From Deinococcus aquatilis DSM 23025 (lineage in GTDB: Bacteria > Deinococcota > Deinococci > Deinococcales > Deinococcaceae), in the NCBI RefSeq assembly GCF_000378445.1, contig NZ_KB899742.1, positions 1 through 35,314 on the forward strand: a DNA stretch of 35,314 nucleotides. The letters are read 5' to 3'. Within the stretch, counting starts at the first letter, position 1. Each line of letters opens with the position of its first letter. Shown here in pieces: positions 17,301 through 25,516 of the stretch. The notes below the pieces were generated by a model, which worked only from the letters and a program-made list of their open reading frames with translations, ran no database searches and was not told the DNA's origin. A program made the translations under genes and the position numbers.

Positions 17301-18402
17301 TTACGCTGGTTTCACGTACGTTTCGCTGAATCGCTGCCCTGATCTCACGACGGCCAATCCTGTCCGCAACAATGGATGCCCGAGCGCAATCAACGCCACC
17401 TTGGGCGGCTTTCCAGTGGCTCGCAGACGACGATAGAAGTCCCCCAGATGCCCTTTGTTTCGCGTGACACTCAAGGCCGCAAGGTACGCCGAACGCCTCA
17501 GGTAAGCATTCCCCGTTTTTGAAATGCGCCCTCGGCCTTTCACACTCGTACCCGACTGAAACGGAGAGGGAGCAATACCAGCATGAGCCGAGATTTGCTT
17601 ACCGGTCTCAAGCAGTGCAAACCCATCTGTTTCCGCTAATACGGACGCTGCAGTGAGCAAGCCGAACCCAGGAATGCTGGTCAACAACTTAAAGGGCTTA
17701 CACAACGTGTCATCGGAACAAATGAGTGCTCGGTTGGTCGTTTTGAGCTCCAAGATCTGTTGCTTAGAGCATTTGTCATCATAATAACCGAGCGGAGTGA
17801 GTGAATTTCGCTCAGTAGGACACAGAATGGAGCCACCGAAAGTCTTTTTTCAGTGGCGTAATTTGGAGAATTGCTCTAAGCAGGGCAATGCGCGTGTTCA
17901 GTAACGCCACGACGATCTGGCTTTCATGCTGCCAGCGTTCTGAGGCGTGCAGTCGATTTTGATCCTGAGTCAGCGCTCCCTGCAACGCCGTGCGTTCACG
18001 AACGAGTTGCTTGAGTTCCTGCAATGCGGTGCTCGGCAGTGACCAAGGTTTCGGCCGCATCATGGCGCTATACAGGGCAATGACCGCTGCGTCCATACAG
18101 TCTGTCTTGCCCCGCTTGAGTCTGGCGCGGGCGAAGTATTTGATGCTGGTGGGGTTCACCACGCTGACGGTGCAGCCCGCACCGAACAGTAATTTCGCGC
18201 ACTGCTCCCAGTACACGCCGGTGGCCTCCATCACCACATGCAGTTCCTTTGGCGCCACGCCGTGTTGTTGGGCCCACTACAGGAGACGCTGGAATCCGGT
18301 GGACGTGTTCGGGAGGTCAGGGAGTGACCCTTCTAGGACGTCGCTGAGCTGCACATGTGTGTAGAGAAAGTCTTTTCCGATGTCCAGGCCGAGGGCAAAC
18401 AC
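17301..18402 (-). pseudogene. IS110-family transposase, interrupted
   Basis: Reading leftwards, a GTG at 18402 with AGGAGG 4-5 nt upstream opens M-F-A-L-G-L-D-I-G-K-D, the RuvC-like first acidic residue of IS110 (DEDD) transposases. A TAG near 18281 interrupts the frame. It then continues with V-V-M-E-A-T-G-V-Y-W-E and K-T-D-C-M-D-A-A-V-I-A, which supply the remaining acidic residues. A frameshift near 17820-17835 joins the C-terminal Transposase_20 part, with S-I-P-G-F-G-L-L-T-A and the conserved H-A-G-I-A-P-S-P-F-Q-S-G stretch, ending at 17301. One nonsense codon and one frameshift make it non-functional. The IS66 insertion lies 16 bp past its stop. Confidence 0.87.
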
Positions 18403-18910
18403 AAAGCCTCCTAGAGAAAGGTGGGGCAGGTCGGGCTCTCTCGGCACTGGCTCTTATGGTGCAGGTTTGGTGGCCTTGGATAGCGTTCAGTCTTCGAGAA
18501 GAGCGCCCGAGCCGGTTCTGTCTATTCGACGGTCTTGTTGGATCTGGGGTTGACGCAGACTTGGCGGCTCGGACTGGATTGGTAATCTCCATTCTGATTA
18601 GGAATGAACCCAGACGTAATACATAAAGAGGTGAAGATTTGGGCGGTAGTCTCAATCAACCTTCCCTGCTCCAGATTTTTGAAGGACAACTTTCCAGGCC
18701 TCTTTGATCTTGTTCGTCAATCGCTTCACTGAGTGGCAGAGGGGCGAGCGACTTTGCAAGCCTGAGCTGAGCGGCGTTGATCCTTCATCTATTGTGTGCC
18801 TTGACCGGACAGGCGTAGGCTGATCTGCTGTGGCTGACCTGACACCAGATGGCCACCCCACGGCTCCGCCAATCAGCGTGTTCCATCCTGCAGCTCCCTT
18901 CTGCTGTCAT
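18403..18910. other. gene-free stretch upstream of the IS110 transposase and downstream of the recombinase
   Basis: 508 bp without a supported gene. The half next to 18402 is the 5' non-coding region of the IS110 element, where this family encodes its bridge RNA. I see no feature that fixes the element's end. The right half is the 3' flank of the recombinase and could hold an attachment site, but no repeat was found. Confidence 0.4.
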
Positions 18911-19864
18911 TTAACCGCCTTTCAGGGACAGCCCCAGTACATCGCAAGGGGCATTCTCCAGATTCTGATCGACGCCCAAATAAACCTCGGTGGTCTGAAT
19001 ACTGGCGTGGCCCAGAGATAGCTGAATCTGGTCAATGGGCGCACCCCCCTTGTGCGCCAGCTTGGCAAACGTTCGGCGCAGGTCATGTGGCGCAAGAGAC
19101 ACGCCTTCTGGCGTCAGATTGGAGCGACCCACTTGGGTGCCGTACTTGCGCACGATCAGGGCCACAGCTTCGTGGGAGAGAGAGGAACGGGCCAAGACTT
19201 TCGATCCCCGTGGCGCGGTCGGCCGGAAGAGGTGTCCGGTGCTCAATCCGGCTGCCGTGATCCAAGCGTCCACCGCCGCCTTACACCAGCCCGGCATGGG
19301 CACTGTGCGGGTTCGTCCGTGCTTGCCGGTGAGATCCAGCACCACCCAGCGGCCTTCGCGCTGCTGCACATGCTCGAAGGTCAGGTTCACCAGTTCCGAG
19401 CGCCGCAGACCGCACCCCAGGAGCACGGCCAGGAGCGCTCGGTCACGCAGGCCGCGCAGGGTGGAGACATCCGGGGCGAGGAGCAACTCCTGCGCCTGAG
19501 TCCGGCTCAGCCAAGCGCCCGTCCGTTGCCCTTGTTTTTTAATGCCCTTGACCCGTGCAATGCTTTCGGCTTCAAAGATCCCCAACTGACCGTTATCAGC
19601 GGCCTCTCGCACCAGCTTGCGAATGGCAGAGAGGCGCTGATTCACACTGGCGGACGAACGACCATCCGCCACCAGAACGGTGACGTAGCGTTGTACCACG
19701 GCTTTGCTGAGGGGGGGGCTGCCCTGTTCAGTCCACCAGCCTAGGAAACCAGTGAGGGCTGTGCGGTAAGCGGCCTTTGTCAGGGGTGAAGTGACCGAGT
19801 CGAGAACCAGTTGGATGGGATCGAGGGAGGAAGCGGGGGCTTGAGTGACGAGGGTCAATTGCAT
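18911..19864 (-). CDS. tyrosine recombinase/integrase
   Basis: 317 residues from ATG 19864. An N-terminal SAM-like core-binding domain (about 15-105) is followed by a catalytic domain with every active-site residue visible: R154 in G-L-R-R-S-E-L, K181 in T-G-K-H-G-R, H260 and R263 in P-H-D-L-R-R-T-F, H286 in S-L-G-H-A-S and Y295 in T-E-V-Y-L-G. The ribosome binding site AAGGAG (19865-19870) directly abuts the ATG but is 6 nt from a TTG at codon 3, so translation may begin there (19858). It is intact, unlike the second recombinase in the window, and divergently oriented from the first vapBC pair, 87 bp away. It probably mobilised this island or a resident integron-like or plasmid unit; no attachment site could be seen. 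Confidence 0.9.
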   Translation of the reverse strand: MQLTLVTQAPASSLDPIQLVLDSVTSPLTKAAYRTALTGFLGWWTEQGSPPLSKAVVQRYVTVLVADGRSSASVNQRLSAIRKLVREAADNGQLGIFEAESIARVKGIKKQGQRTGAWLSRTQAQELLLAPDVSTLRGLRDRALLAVLLGCGLRRSELVNLTFEHVQQREGRWVVLDLTGKHGRTRTVPMPGWCKAAVDAWITAAGLSTGHLFRPTAPRGSKVLARSSLSHEAVALIVRKYGTQVGRSNLTPEGVSLAPHDLRRTFAKLAHKGGAPIDQIQLSLGHASIQTTEVYLGVDQNLENAPCDVLGLSLKGG

Positions 19865-19936
19865 CTCCTTATCTGGGTGTAACCACCATTATCGGTAGTA
19901 TAAAACACACGGCAAGAAAAGAGCGAACGGCAAAAA

Positions 19937-19951
19937 TGCTAAACTTGCCCC
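19937..19951 (+). promoter_or_regulatory. extended -10 box placed for a leaderless vapB transcript
   Basis: TGC-TAAACT (19937-19945) ends 6 nt before ATG 19952. That spacing places transcription start at or beside the start codon, and no ribosome binding site is present. The same TGCTAARCT box with the same spacing precedes the vapB at 28154. Confidence 0.6.
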
Positions 19952-20212
19952 ATGACCGCATCAGAGGCATTTACACTGGAAGTGAAAGAAAATGGCCGGA
20001 TATTTCTCCCTGTTGCTTTTCGGCAAAGTATGGGCATTCATTCTGGTGACCGTTTGATTGCCCGCGTGGCGGAGAAGGGCAAAGCAGAGCTAGTGACCGC
20101 TGGGCATGCCATTGCCAGTGCGCGGGGCATGTTCGCTCATCTGGCTATTGATGGAGAGTCACTCGCAGACGAACTGATTGCAGAGCGGCGTCAGGAAACG
20201 GATCAGGAATGA
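19952..20212 (+). CDS. vapB: AbrB-type antitoxin of vapBC pair 1
   Basis: 86 residues with a swapped-hairpin AbrB/MazE-like N-terminus (T-L-E-V-K-E-N-G-R-I-F-L-P-V-A-F-R) and an acidic C-terminal toxin-binding tail ending L-A-D-E-L-I-A-E-R-R. Its stop overlaps the toxin start (ATGA). It should neutralise the PIN toxin and repress its own promoter. The tail motif D-E-L-x2-(E/D)-R-R is shared with the vapB at 28154, so the two modules are paralogous. Confidence 0.85.
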   Translation: MTASEAFTLEVKENGRIFLPVAFRQSMGIHSGDRLIARVAEKGKAELVTAGHAIASARGMFAHLAIDGESLADELIAERRQETDQE

Positions 20213-20607
20213 GTATGGTTCTGGATGCATCTGCGTTGCTCGCTTGGCTACAAGGTGAATCGGGGGCTGAGCGGGTGGATGAGGCCTTACAACAAGGGGC
20301 CACCATCCATACCGTGAACTGGGCGGAAGTGCTGTCCAAGTTGGCGAGCAAAGGGGTAGCTGCCGCTGACGCAACCCGGCAGCTGACCGAGCGGGGCATC
20401 TTGGGCCAACTGTTGCTTGTGGACGCCGGACAGAGTGAAGACGCCATTGCCGTCGCAGACCTGTATGCCGTAACTCGCAGCGCTGGCCTCTCTTTGGGTG
20501 ACCGCTATTGTCTGGCCCTTGGTCAACGCCTGGGTCAGTCGGTGCTCACCGCAGACCGCGCTTGGCAAACATTATCGCTCAGCGTCTCGGTTGAACTGTT
20601 GCGCTAG
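20209..20607 (+). CDS. vapC: PIN-domain toxin of vapBC pair 1
   Basis: 132 residues, ATG 20209 overlapping the antitoxin stop. PIN-domain acidic residues are present: V-L-D-A-S-A-L near the start, N-W-A-E-V-L in the middle, L-S-L-G-D-R-Y-C-L-A-L and L-T-A-D-R-A-W near the end. VapC toxins are ribonucleases that cut tRNA or rRNA. The protein ends V-E-L-L-R like its paralogues, and the TAG stop lies in a CTAG that is also the junction with the IS5-type element starting at 20608, so the insertion left the toxin complete. Confidence 0.88.
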   Translation: MSMVLDASALLAWLQGESGAERVDEALQQGATIHTVNWAEVLSKLASKGVAAADATRQLTERGILGQLLLVDAGQSEDAIAVADLYAVTRSAGLSLGDRYCLALGQRLGQSVLTADRAWQTLSLSVSVELLR

Positions 20608-20624
20608 GGTCTGTAGGCCAAGGG
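20608..20624. repeat. left end of IS5-type element (first copy of a 17-bp repeat)
   Basis: GGTCTGTAGGCCAAGGG follows CTAG. The identical sequence, again after CTAG, occurs in the same orientation at 21768-21784. CTAG fits the YTAR target of IS5-group elements, so both are probably IS termini. No inverted copy was found after the transposase gene. Confidence 0.7.
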
Positions 20625-20639
20625 TAGGATCCACGAGCA

Positions 20640-21458
20640 TTGAAGTATCTTTTTACGCTGTGGCGCGAAGAAATCACGGATGCACAGTGGAGACGTTTGG
20701 AGCTGCTTTCGCCACCTCTGGTGGGTCTCGGGCGCCCCTATTTGCAGCATCGACCCATCGTCAGTGGCATCCTCTGGGTGCTGAGAACGGGTGCACCATG
20801 GCGCGATGTCCCTGAACGGTTCGGCAAGTGGACGACCATTGCCAGCCGATTCCGTCGCTGGACTGCCAAGGGGATTTGGCAGCAAATCTGGACAGAGCTC
20901 CAACGCCTTGCTGACCTGAAGGGTCAGCTCGACTGGTCGGTTCACTTTGTTGATGGCACGGTGGTGCGTGCACATCAATGCGCGGCAGGCGCACGTGGCA
21001 GCCAGCAAGACGAAGCTCTGGGGCGGTCCCGCGGTGGCTTCAGTACCAAGATCCATCTGCGTGCTGAAGGGCAAGGAAAGCCCATGGCATTCGTCCTGAG
21101 CGGTGGAGAACGGCATGAGTTAAAGTTCCTACAACCTCTCCTTGAGATGGGAGCTGTTGTCCGTGCTGGACGAGGGCGCCCGCGAATTCGTCCTGATCGT
21201 ATCGTAGGCGACAAAGGCTACAGCTACCCCACCGTGCGGGAGTATCTGCACGGCCGTGGCATTCGAGTCACGATTCCCAGGCGCAAAGACCAAGGCCCTG
21301 ACATCTGTTTTGACGCCAGCGTGTACAAGGAACGGAACAAGGTCGAACGCCTGGTCAACCGTTTCAAGAGCTTCCGCCGAGTAGCGACGCGGTATGACAA
21401 ACGTGCTGTCAACTACCAAGGGTGGTTGACGCTGGTGGCCATCCTTGAATGGCTCTGA
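20640..21458 (+). CDS. IS5-family transposase (intact frame)
   Basis: 272 residues. DUF4096-like N-terminus (I-T-D-A-Q-W-R-R-L-E, W-V-L-R-T-G-A-P-W-R-D-V-P) and DDE core: first D in H-F-V-D-G-T-V-V-R-A-H-Q, second in I-V-G-D-K-G-Y, E in K-V-E-R-L-V-N-R-F-K. The start is TTG 20640; no internal ATG keeps the N-terminal motif. The element's left end is visible at 20608 but its right end is missing: only 30 bp separate the stop from a HAD-hydrolase fragment, so the element may no longer move by itself although its protein is complete. Confidence 0.88.
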   Translation: MKYLFTLWREEITDAQWRRLELLSPPLVGLGRPYLQHRPIVSGILWVLRTGAPWRDVPERFGKWTTIASRFRRWTAKGIWQQIWTELQRLADLKGQLDWSVHFVDGTVVRAHQCAAGARGSQQDEALGRSRGGFSTKIHLRAEGQGKPMAFVLSGGERHELKFLQPLLEMGAVVRAGRGRPRIRPDRIVGDKGYSYPTVREYLHGRGIRVTIPRRKDQGPDICFDASVYKERNKVERLVNRFKSFRRVATRYDKRAVNYQGWLTLVAILEWL

Positions 21459-21488
21459 CAGAACGACTCGCGAGTTGCAGAGGTTAGT

Positions 21489-21767
21489 TCAGACGAGATT
21501 CAGCACGTCTCGCAGATCATGCAAGACAGCATCCGGCCGCTCTAAACCGATCGGGTGCCCAGTCGGGAGGTAGGCCGCACGCAAGCCCACCTGCTGAGGT
21601 CCCCACACGTCGTTGCGAGGCGAGTCGCCGACGAACCAAGCGTCCGCTGCATCAACTTGGAGGGGCTCCAGCGAAAGGTGATAGATCGCTGGATTTGGCT
21701 TGCTCAGACTAACCGCTTTGCTGATGACTACATCGTCCACCAGGTGGATCAGACCCGTTCGTTCTAG
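21489..21767 (-). pseudogene. HAD-family hydrolase, C-terminal fragment
   Basis: About 92 residues beginning L-E-R-T-G-L, with the HAD lysine motif (S-K-P-N-P-A-I-Y) and the acidic motif IV (F-V-G-D-S-P-R-N-D-V-W-G). The nucleophile D-x-D, motif II and the cap domain are absent: similarity stops exactly at the CTAG next to the 17-bp IS repeat at 21768. The gene was evidently cut by an IS insertion followed by deletion, and the open frame further upstream (to 21959) is not HAD sequence. Confidence 0.8.
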
Positions 21768-21784
21768 GGTCTGTAGGCCAAGGG
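21768..21784. repeat. second copy of the 17-bp IS end
   Basis: Identical to 20608-20624 and also preceded by CTAG. The sequences after the two copies diverge at once, so this is a solo end left by a deleted or reversed element. Confidence 0.75.
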
Positions 21785-21807
21785 GCTCTGGGGTGCTACA
21801 ACGGCGT

Positions 21808-22419
21808 ATGTCGATACTGAGCGCTCTGGAAGAATGCCTGCTGTACATTCGCCGGTGCGTCCCGCCTTTTGACGAAGCCGCTCTTCTCCGGTCTCTGCAA
21901 CTCCCAGGTTCCGATCCTAGCCTGTGGGGTTCAATTCTTGACGATGCTCCCGCGGCCACCGCCTTACGGAGCAGAGCTTTGCAGCCCTTCGCTCAAGTGC
22001 TCAGCGGGTACCCGTCGTTTATGGCTGCTGATCTGAACACGGAATTGGCTCAATTTCGAGCTGCTCGTCAACGCCTGACAGTCGCTGCTGGCGATTCTGG
22101 GCAACACCCTGACGTGATCGTGGCTCACGAGGTGCGCCGAGCATTCGCGTTCATGGTGGTCGAGCCGGCTGCTTCCTTATCAGACGGCGCGGCTCACGTG
22201 GCCAGTGATGGGTATTTTGCCGAGAACAACATGCCCCCATGGGATACCTGGGTGACGCCCGTCCCTTCCCCCCCAGGCACCAGTAGTGACTGGGGGCCAG
22301 CCCTACTGTGCTGGGTGCCTCTCTGGGCACGTGAACGCATAGAAGCGGGCATTGCGGTCAACCCAGAACAGTGTCTGCACTGGGTCAGAATCCAAGACGG
22401 AGCAGTGGATTGGGAGTGA
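21808..22419 (+). CDS. hypothetical protein (203 aa)
   Basis: ATG 21808 gives 203 residues; the upstream in-frame extension runs into the IS end and is not used. It is a soluble protein with a helical N-terminal half and a C-terminal half rich in W and P (M-P-P-W-D-T-W-V-T-P-V, L-L-C-W-V-P-L-W-A-R-E-R-I), ending C-L-H-W-V-R-I-Q-D-G-A-V-D-W-E. I do not recognise a family. It converges with the ADP-ribosylglycohydrolase gene. No ribosome binding site is visible and the promoter region was probably disturbed by the IS event at 21768. Confidence 0.6.
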   Translation: MSILSALEECLLYIRRCVPPFDEAALLRSLQLPGSDPSLWGSILDDAPAATALRSRALQPFAQVLSGYPSFMAADLNTELAQFRAARQRLTVAAGDSGQHPDVIVAHEVRRAFAFMVVEPAASLSDGAAHVASDGYFAENNMPPWDTWVTPVPSPPGTSSDWGPALLCWVPLWARERIEAGIAVNPEQCLHWVRIQDGAVDWE

Positions 22420-22552
22420 GATCCACCTTGGCCGACACACCCTAGAGGCCGCTTCTCCGCTCGGGGGTTCGTTTCCTCGGGACTTCAAGAGGTCCGTGTG
22501 AGCGCAAACAGAGGCTCCACTGAACGCTGGTTTCTGCACCATTTCCGGCACT

Positions 22553-23602
22553 TCAGTAGGGTGGAAACAAACGCCGAAATCCATGCACCAGGACGATCCC
22601 TAGAAAAAGAAGATTCCGCGGAACGCGGCCTTCTGGACGCCCGAAGCGTTGCTGGTCTGCCTGACCTGTGGCGACCGCCAATCCGGCTCGCCGCGCTCTG
22701 GTTCTCAAGCCGGCTGGATTTAAGTCAGGTTCCATCAGCCGCTGTGCCCAACCTTCCGGAAGAGGGGTCCCTGCACCGAGGATGCCACCGACAATGGCTC
22801 CTGCTGTATCGGTATCACCGCCGCACACAATGACTTCCATGACTGCGGTCATCAGGTCGCGGGGGTGTTGAAAACAGCTATGCAGAGCAGCGGGAACCGT
22901 ATGGTACGCGTAGCCACTCACGCCGCTGTGCAAGCCGAGTTCAGCGGCGTAAGCGAACGTGGAGCCACCCCGCAGGGCATGCTGATGGGCTCCGGCCAAC
23001 ACGGTCAGGAGTTCAGTCGCCGCTGGATGATGGGGGAGGAGGGATTGAAGCTGTTTCAGGAAGACAACCCCATCTAAAGGAGCTGTTTTGTGCAGGTAGG
23101 TCGCCAACGCAACAGCTAAAGCTGCATATTCAGCTTTCGGGTCGGTATGGGTTAAACGGGTCGAAACCTGAATCAGGGGGAGGATCTGTTCCTGCCTGGA
23201 GACCGTTGCGCCGATGACCGCCGCACGCATCGCTGGACCGTTGCCGGCTGAGAAGACTCCTCTTCGGTACGGAGGAACCCCGAGAACCAATTTCAAACCA
23301 GCACGCAGGGTCGCCCAACCCAGACCAGCAGGCAAGCTCAAGATCCACCCTCGCAGACCCTGAACGAGAGCCTGCTCGAAGGCCTGCACCTCTCCAGCAC
23401 TTCGTGCAAGAGCCTCGGCAACAAGTGCGGCATGCTCCGTGTCATCTGAGACCATCCCCCACCCGAAGAAGAAGCGGTACCGGTCGGGTGAACCGAGCAT
23501 TCGGGCTGCTCTCGCCGGCGGTAAGCCTTCATAGGGCAGACCGAGGGCGTCCCCAACCGCACCTCCCAACAAAGCACCGTAAATCGCCTCATCCTGGTTC
23601 AC
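22553..23602 (-). CDS. ADP-ribosylglycohydrolase family protein
   Basis: 349 residues from GTG 23602. Motifs of the ARH/DraG family are in place: G-G-A-V-G-D-A-L-G-L near the start (D18), the metal-binding S-D-D-T-E at 52-56 and G-G-D-T-D-T-A-G at 261-268 (D263, D265). Such enzymes remove ADP-ribose from arginine or other acceptors on proteins, or act on related substrates. The neighbours give no partner ADP-ribosyltransferase. The start is odd: a TAAGCT box (23617-23622) is 6 nt before ATG codons at 23608-23610 and 23605-23607 that would read only M-M-E-stop or M-E-stop, overlapping the GTG. The last 40 residues (from about G-R-P-E-G-R) are beyond the family core. Confidence 0.85.
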   Translation of the reverse strand: MNQDEAIYGALLGGAVGDALGLPYEGLPPARAARMLGSPDRYRFFFGWGMVSDDTEHAALVAEALARSAGEVQAFEQALVQGLRGWILSLPAGLGWATLRAGLKLVLGVPPYRRGVFSAGNGPAMRAAVIGATVSRQEQILPLIQVSTRLTHTDPKAEYAALAVALATYLHKTAPLDGVVFLKQLQSLLPHHPAATELLTVLAGAHQHALRGGSTFAYAAELGLHSGVSGYAYHTVPAALHSCFQHPRDLMTAVMEVIVCGGDTDTAGAIVGGILGAGTPLPEGWAQRLMEPDLNPAGLRTRARRAGLAVATGQADQQRFGRPEGRVPRNLLFLGIVLVHGFRRLFPPY

Positions 23603-23610
23603 TCCATCAT

Positions 23611-23622
23611 TCTGTCAGCTTA
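23611..23622 (-). promoter_or_regulatory. -10 box upstream of the ADP-ribosylglycohydrolase gene
   Basis: On the minus strand TAAGCT is followed by GACAGA and then ATG, almost the same sequence as before the vapB at 28154 (TAAGCT-GACACT-ATG). The ATG opens only a three-codon frame; the coding GTG lies 8 nt further on. Confidence 0.45.
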
Positions 23623-23993
23623 CCGCCCTTTAACTTGCCAGAACCGGCCGTAGACAGGCGGAGGACGTGCAGGAATCAGGGCATGTGCGTCATGTGATTC
23701 CCGAATGAACCGTCCTCTGCAGAGTGCGTACGCCTCAGAAGCCTGCCTTGAAGGCTCCCAAGTGCTTTTTTTATGGAGTAGGCAAAGGACCACCGCCCCA
23801 AGAATCCTTGTGGAGGTGGCTTACGCCACCTGGCGGGCGAATGACGCGCAGATTCCCTCTATCCTGAGCGTCATGGAACGCCTGCATCGACATTCTGAGG
23901 ACCAGCCGGGCCGCGCGCTGAACACCAGCGCCAAATTCTTCCTCCCCCGCCTGCCCTGTTTCTCTCAGACAGGATCGATGAGGTCAGCTTTAT
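23623..23993. other. gene-free stretch upstream of hisS
   Basis: No supported gene. A hairpin with 7-bp arms (AGGTGGC / TTAC / GCCACCT) lies at 23814-23831, and a weak stem (AGCCT / AGGCT) is followed by a T7 run near 23765-23772. The first resembles neither a complete T-box nor a terminator. A GAGGT 9 nt before ATG 23994 is the likely hisS ribosome binding site. Confidence 0.4.
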
Positions 23994-25334
23994 ATGATCA
24001 AACCCAGAGCCCTCAGCGGCTTCCCCGAATACCTCCCCGCACAGCAGCTCGCCTTTAACCGCGTCCTCTCCCTCATTCGCAGCACTTACGAGGCGCACGG
24101 CTTCACCCCCATCGAAACGCCCAGCGTCGAACACCGGGACGTGCTGACCGCCAAAGGCGCTGACGACGCAGAGATCTACGCCCTGACCCGTTTGAATGCC
24201 GGGCCGGACGAGCGCGACACGGATCTGGCACTACACTTCGATCTCTCCGTGCCTCTGGCGCGTTACGTCGCGCAGCACGAGAGTCAGCTGGTCTTTCCCT
24301 TTCAGCGGTCCCAGATTCAGAAAGTCTGGCGCGGTGAACGGCCCCAGGCGGGCCGGTACCGGGAGTTCTATCAGGCGGACATCGATGTCATTGGACGCGG
24401 CTCTCTCAGCTTGCTGTATGACGCCGTGTTGCCTGCCGTGGTGAGTGACGCCCTGACCCGGTTGAATATTGGCCCCTTTTGCATTCGGCTCAATAACCGT
24501 CAGGTGCTGCAGGGATATTTCGAAAGCCTGGGTCTGGCACCAGTGGCCGTGCCCCAGGCCCTACGGATCCTTGATCGTCTGGAGAAGGTCGGCATTGACC
24601 GGGTGCGGCAGGACTTCACCACATTGGGGGTAAGTCCGGACACCCTGACCCCCTTCCTCGATCTGGTCACCAGCAATCTGGCTTCCGATGCTTTGCTGAG
24701 CGAATTGGCAGGGCAGGCTAGGAATGCACTCTTCGACCGAGGCGTGACCGAGCTCCACGTCGTTCTGTCTGGCCTTCGGGATCTAGGCGTGCCGGAAGCG
24801 AACTTTCAGGTGGATCTGAGTATCGCCCGGGGGCTGGGATACTACACGGGCACGGTGTACGAGACCAAGCTTCTGAACTTTCCCGGATTGGGCAGCATCT
24901 GCTCGGGTGGCCGGTACGAGAATTTGGTAGGCCACTTTCACACGGGCACGTTTCCGGGGGTGGGCCTGTCCATTGGGGTCAGCCGGTTTGTTCCGGCTCT
25001 GTTGGAGGCAGGCGTCCTCTCCGCCCGCACCTCGACCACCGCTCAGGTGCTGGTGACCCTACTCCAACCGGAACACCAGGGGGAATCTCTCCGGCTGGGG
25101 GCAGAGCTGCGCTCACAGGGCGTGAGCACGGAGGTCTACCTGGAGCCCCACCGGCTCGGGCAGCAATTGCGGTATGCGGACAGAAAGGGCTTTCGTCTCG
25201 CGGTCATGGTCGGGGACACGGAACTTCAGGCCGGGCAAGTCCGGGTCAAAGACCTTCAAACCGGAGAGGAGAGCTTGCTGAGCAGGGCGCAGTGGGCACT
25301 GGGCATTTGGCAACGGCTCTCGAACGCCCGTTGA
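23994..25334 (+). CDS. hisS: histidine--tRNA ligase (full-length)
   Basis: 446 residues. Class II synthetase motifs: motif 2 at about 108-134 (V-W-R-G-E-R-P-Q-A-G-R-Y-R-E-F-Y-Q), the HisRS histidine-binding signature R-G-L-G-Y-Y-T-G from R279, motif 3 near G-V-G-L-S-I-G-V-S-R, and a complete C-terminal anticodon-binding domain (about 350-446). The presence of that domain and of R279 argues for a true HisRS rather than HisZ, the regulatory subunit of ATP phosphoribosyltransferase. GAGGT precedes the ATG. The G-Y-Y variant and W-R-G-E-R-P motif differ from the R-G-L-D-Y-Y type of most housekeeping enzymes. Set among mobile genes, it may be a second, acquired copy, for example one resistant to an inhibitor; that is inference. 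Confidence 0.85.
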   Translation: MIKPRALSGFPEYLPAQQLAFNRVLSLIRSTYEAHGFTPIETPSVEHRDVLTAKGADDAEIYALTRLNAGPDERDTDLALHFDLSVPLARYVAQHESQLVFPFQRSQIQKVWRGERPQAGRYREFYQADIDVIGRGSLSLLYDAVLPAVVSDALTRLNIGPFCIRLNNRQVLQGYFESLGLAPVAVPQALRILDRLEKVGIDRVRQDFTTLGVSPDTLTPFLDLVTSNLASDALLSELAGQARNALFDRGVTELHVVLSGLRDLGVPEANFQVDLSIARGLGYYTGTVYETKLLNFPGLGSICSGGRYENLVGHFHTGTFPGVGLSIGVSRFVPALLEAGVLSARTSTTAQVLVTLLQPEHQGESLRLGAELRSQGVSTEVYLEPHRLGQQLRYADRKGFRLAVMVGDTELQAGQVRVKDLQTGEESLLSRAQWALGIWQRLSNAR

Positions 25335-25516
25335 GCTGTACGACGGCTCTGGGGGCCTGTTGGTGGACACGGACACGGGTCTGTTCCCCGGCCTTGCCCC
25401 TCCGCTGTTTGGCGCATGTGAAGCGCTCTCCTGGCCTGTAGGCTGGACAGATGAGCCCACCTTTACCGAGCTGGCATTCCACGCGTCGCGGGCGGGCCGC
25501 CTGACCCCCTGAGCTG

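Noticed and set aside
23780..23835. Possible T-box leader for hisS
   Set aside because: There is a GGTGGC/GCCACC hairpin but no conserved T-box core sequence and no antiterminator/terminator pair.
23705..24058. 117-codon open frame overlapping the start of hisS
   Set aside because: No recognisable protein, overlaps the hisS start in another frame, and its sequence looks random.
23994..25334. HisZ (ATP phosphoribosyltransferase regulatory subunit)
   Set aside because: The C-terminal anticodon-binding domain and the catalytic arginine motif R-G-L-x-Y-Y are both present, as in true HisRS.
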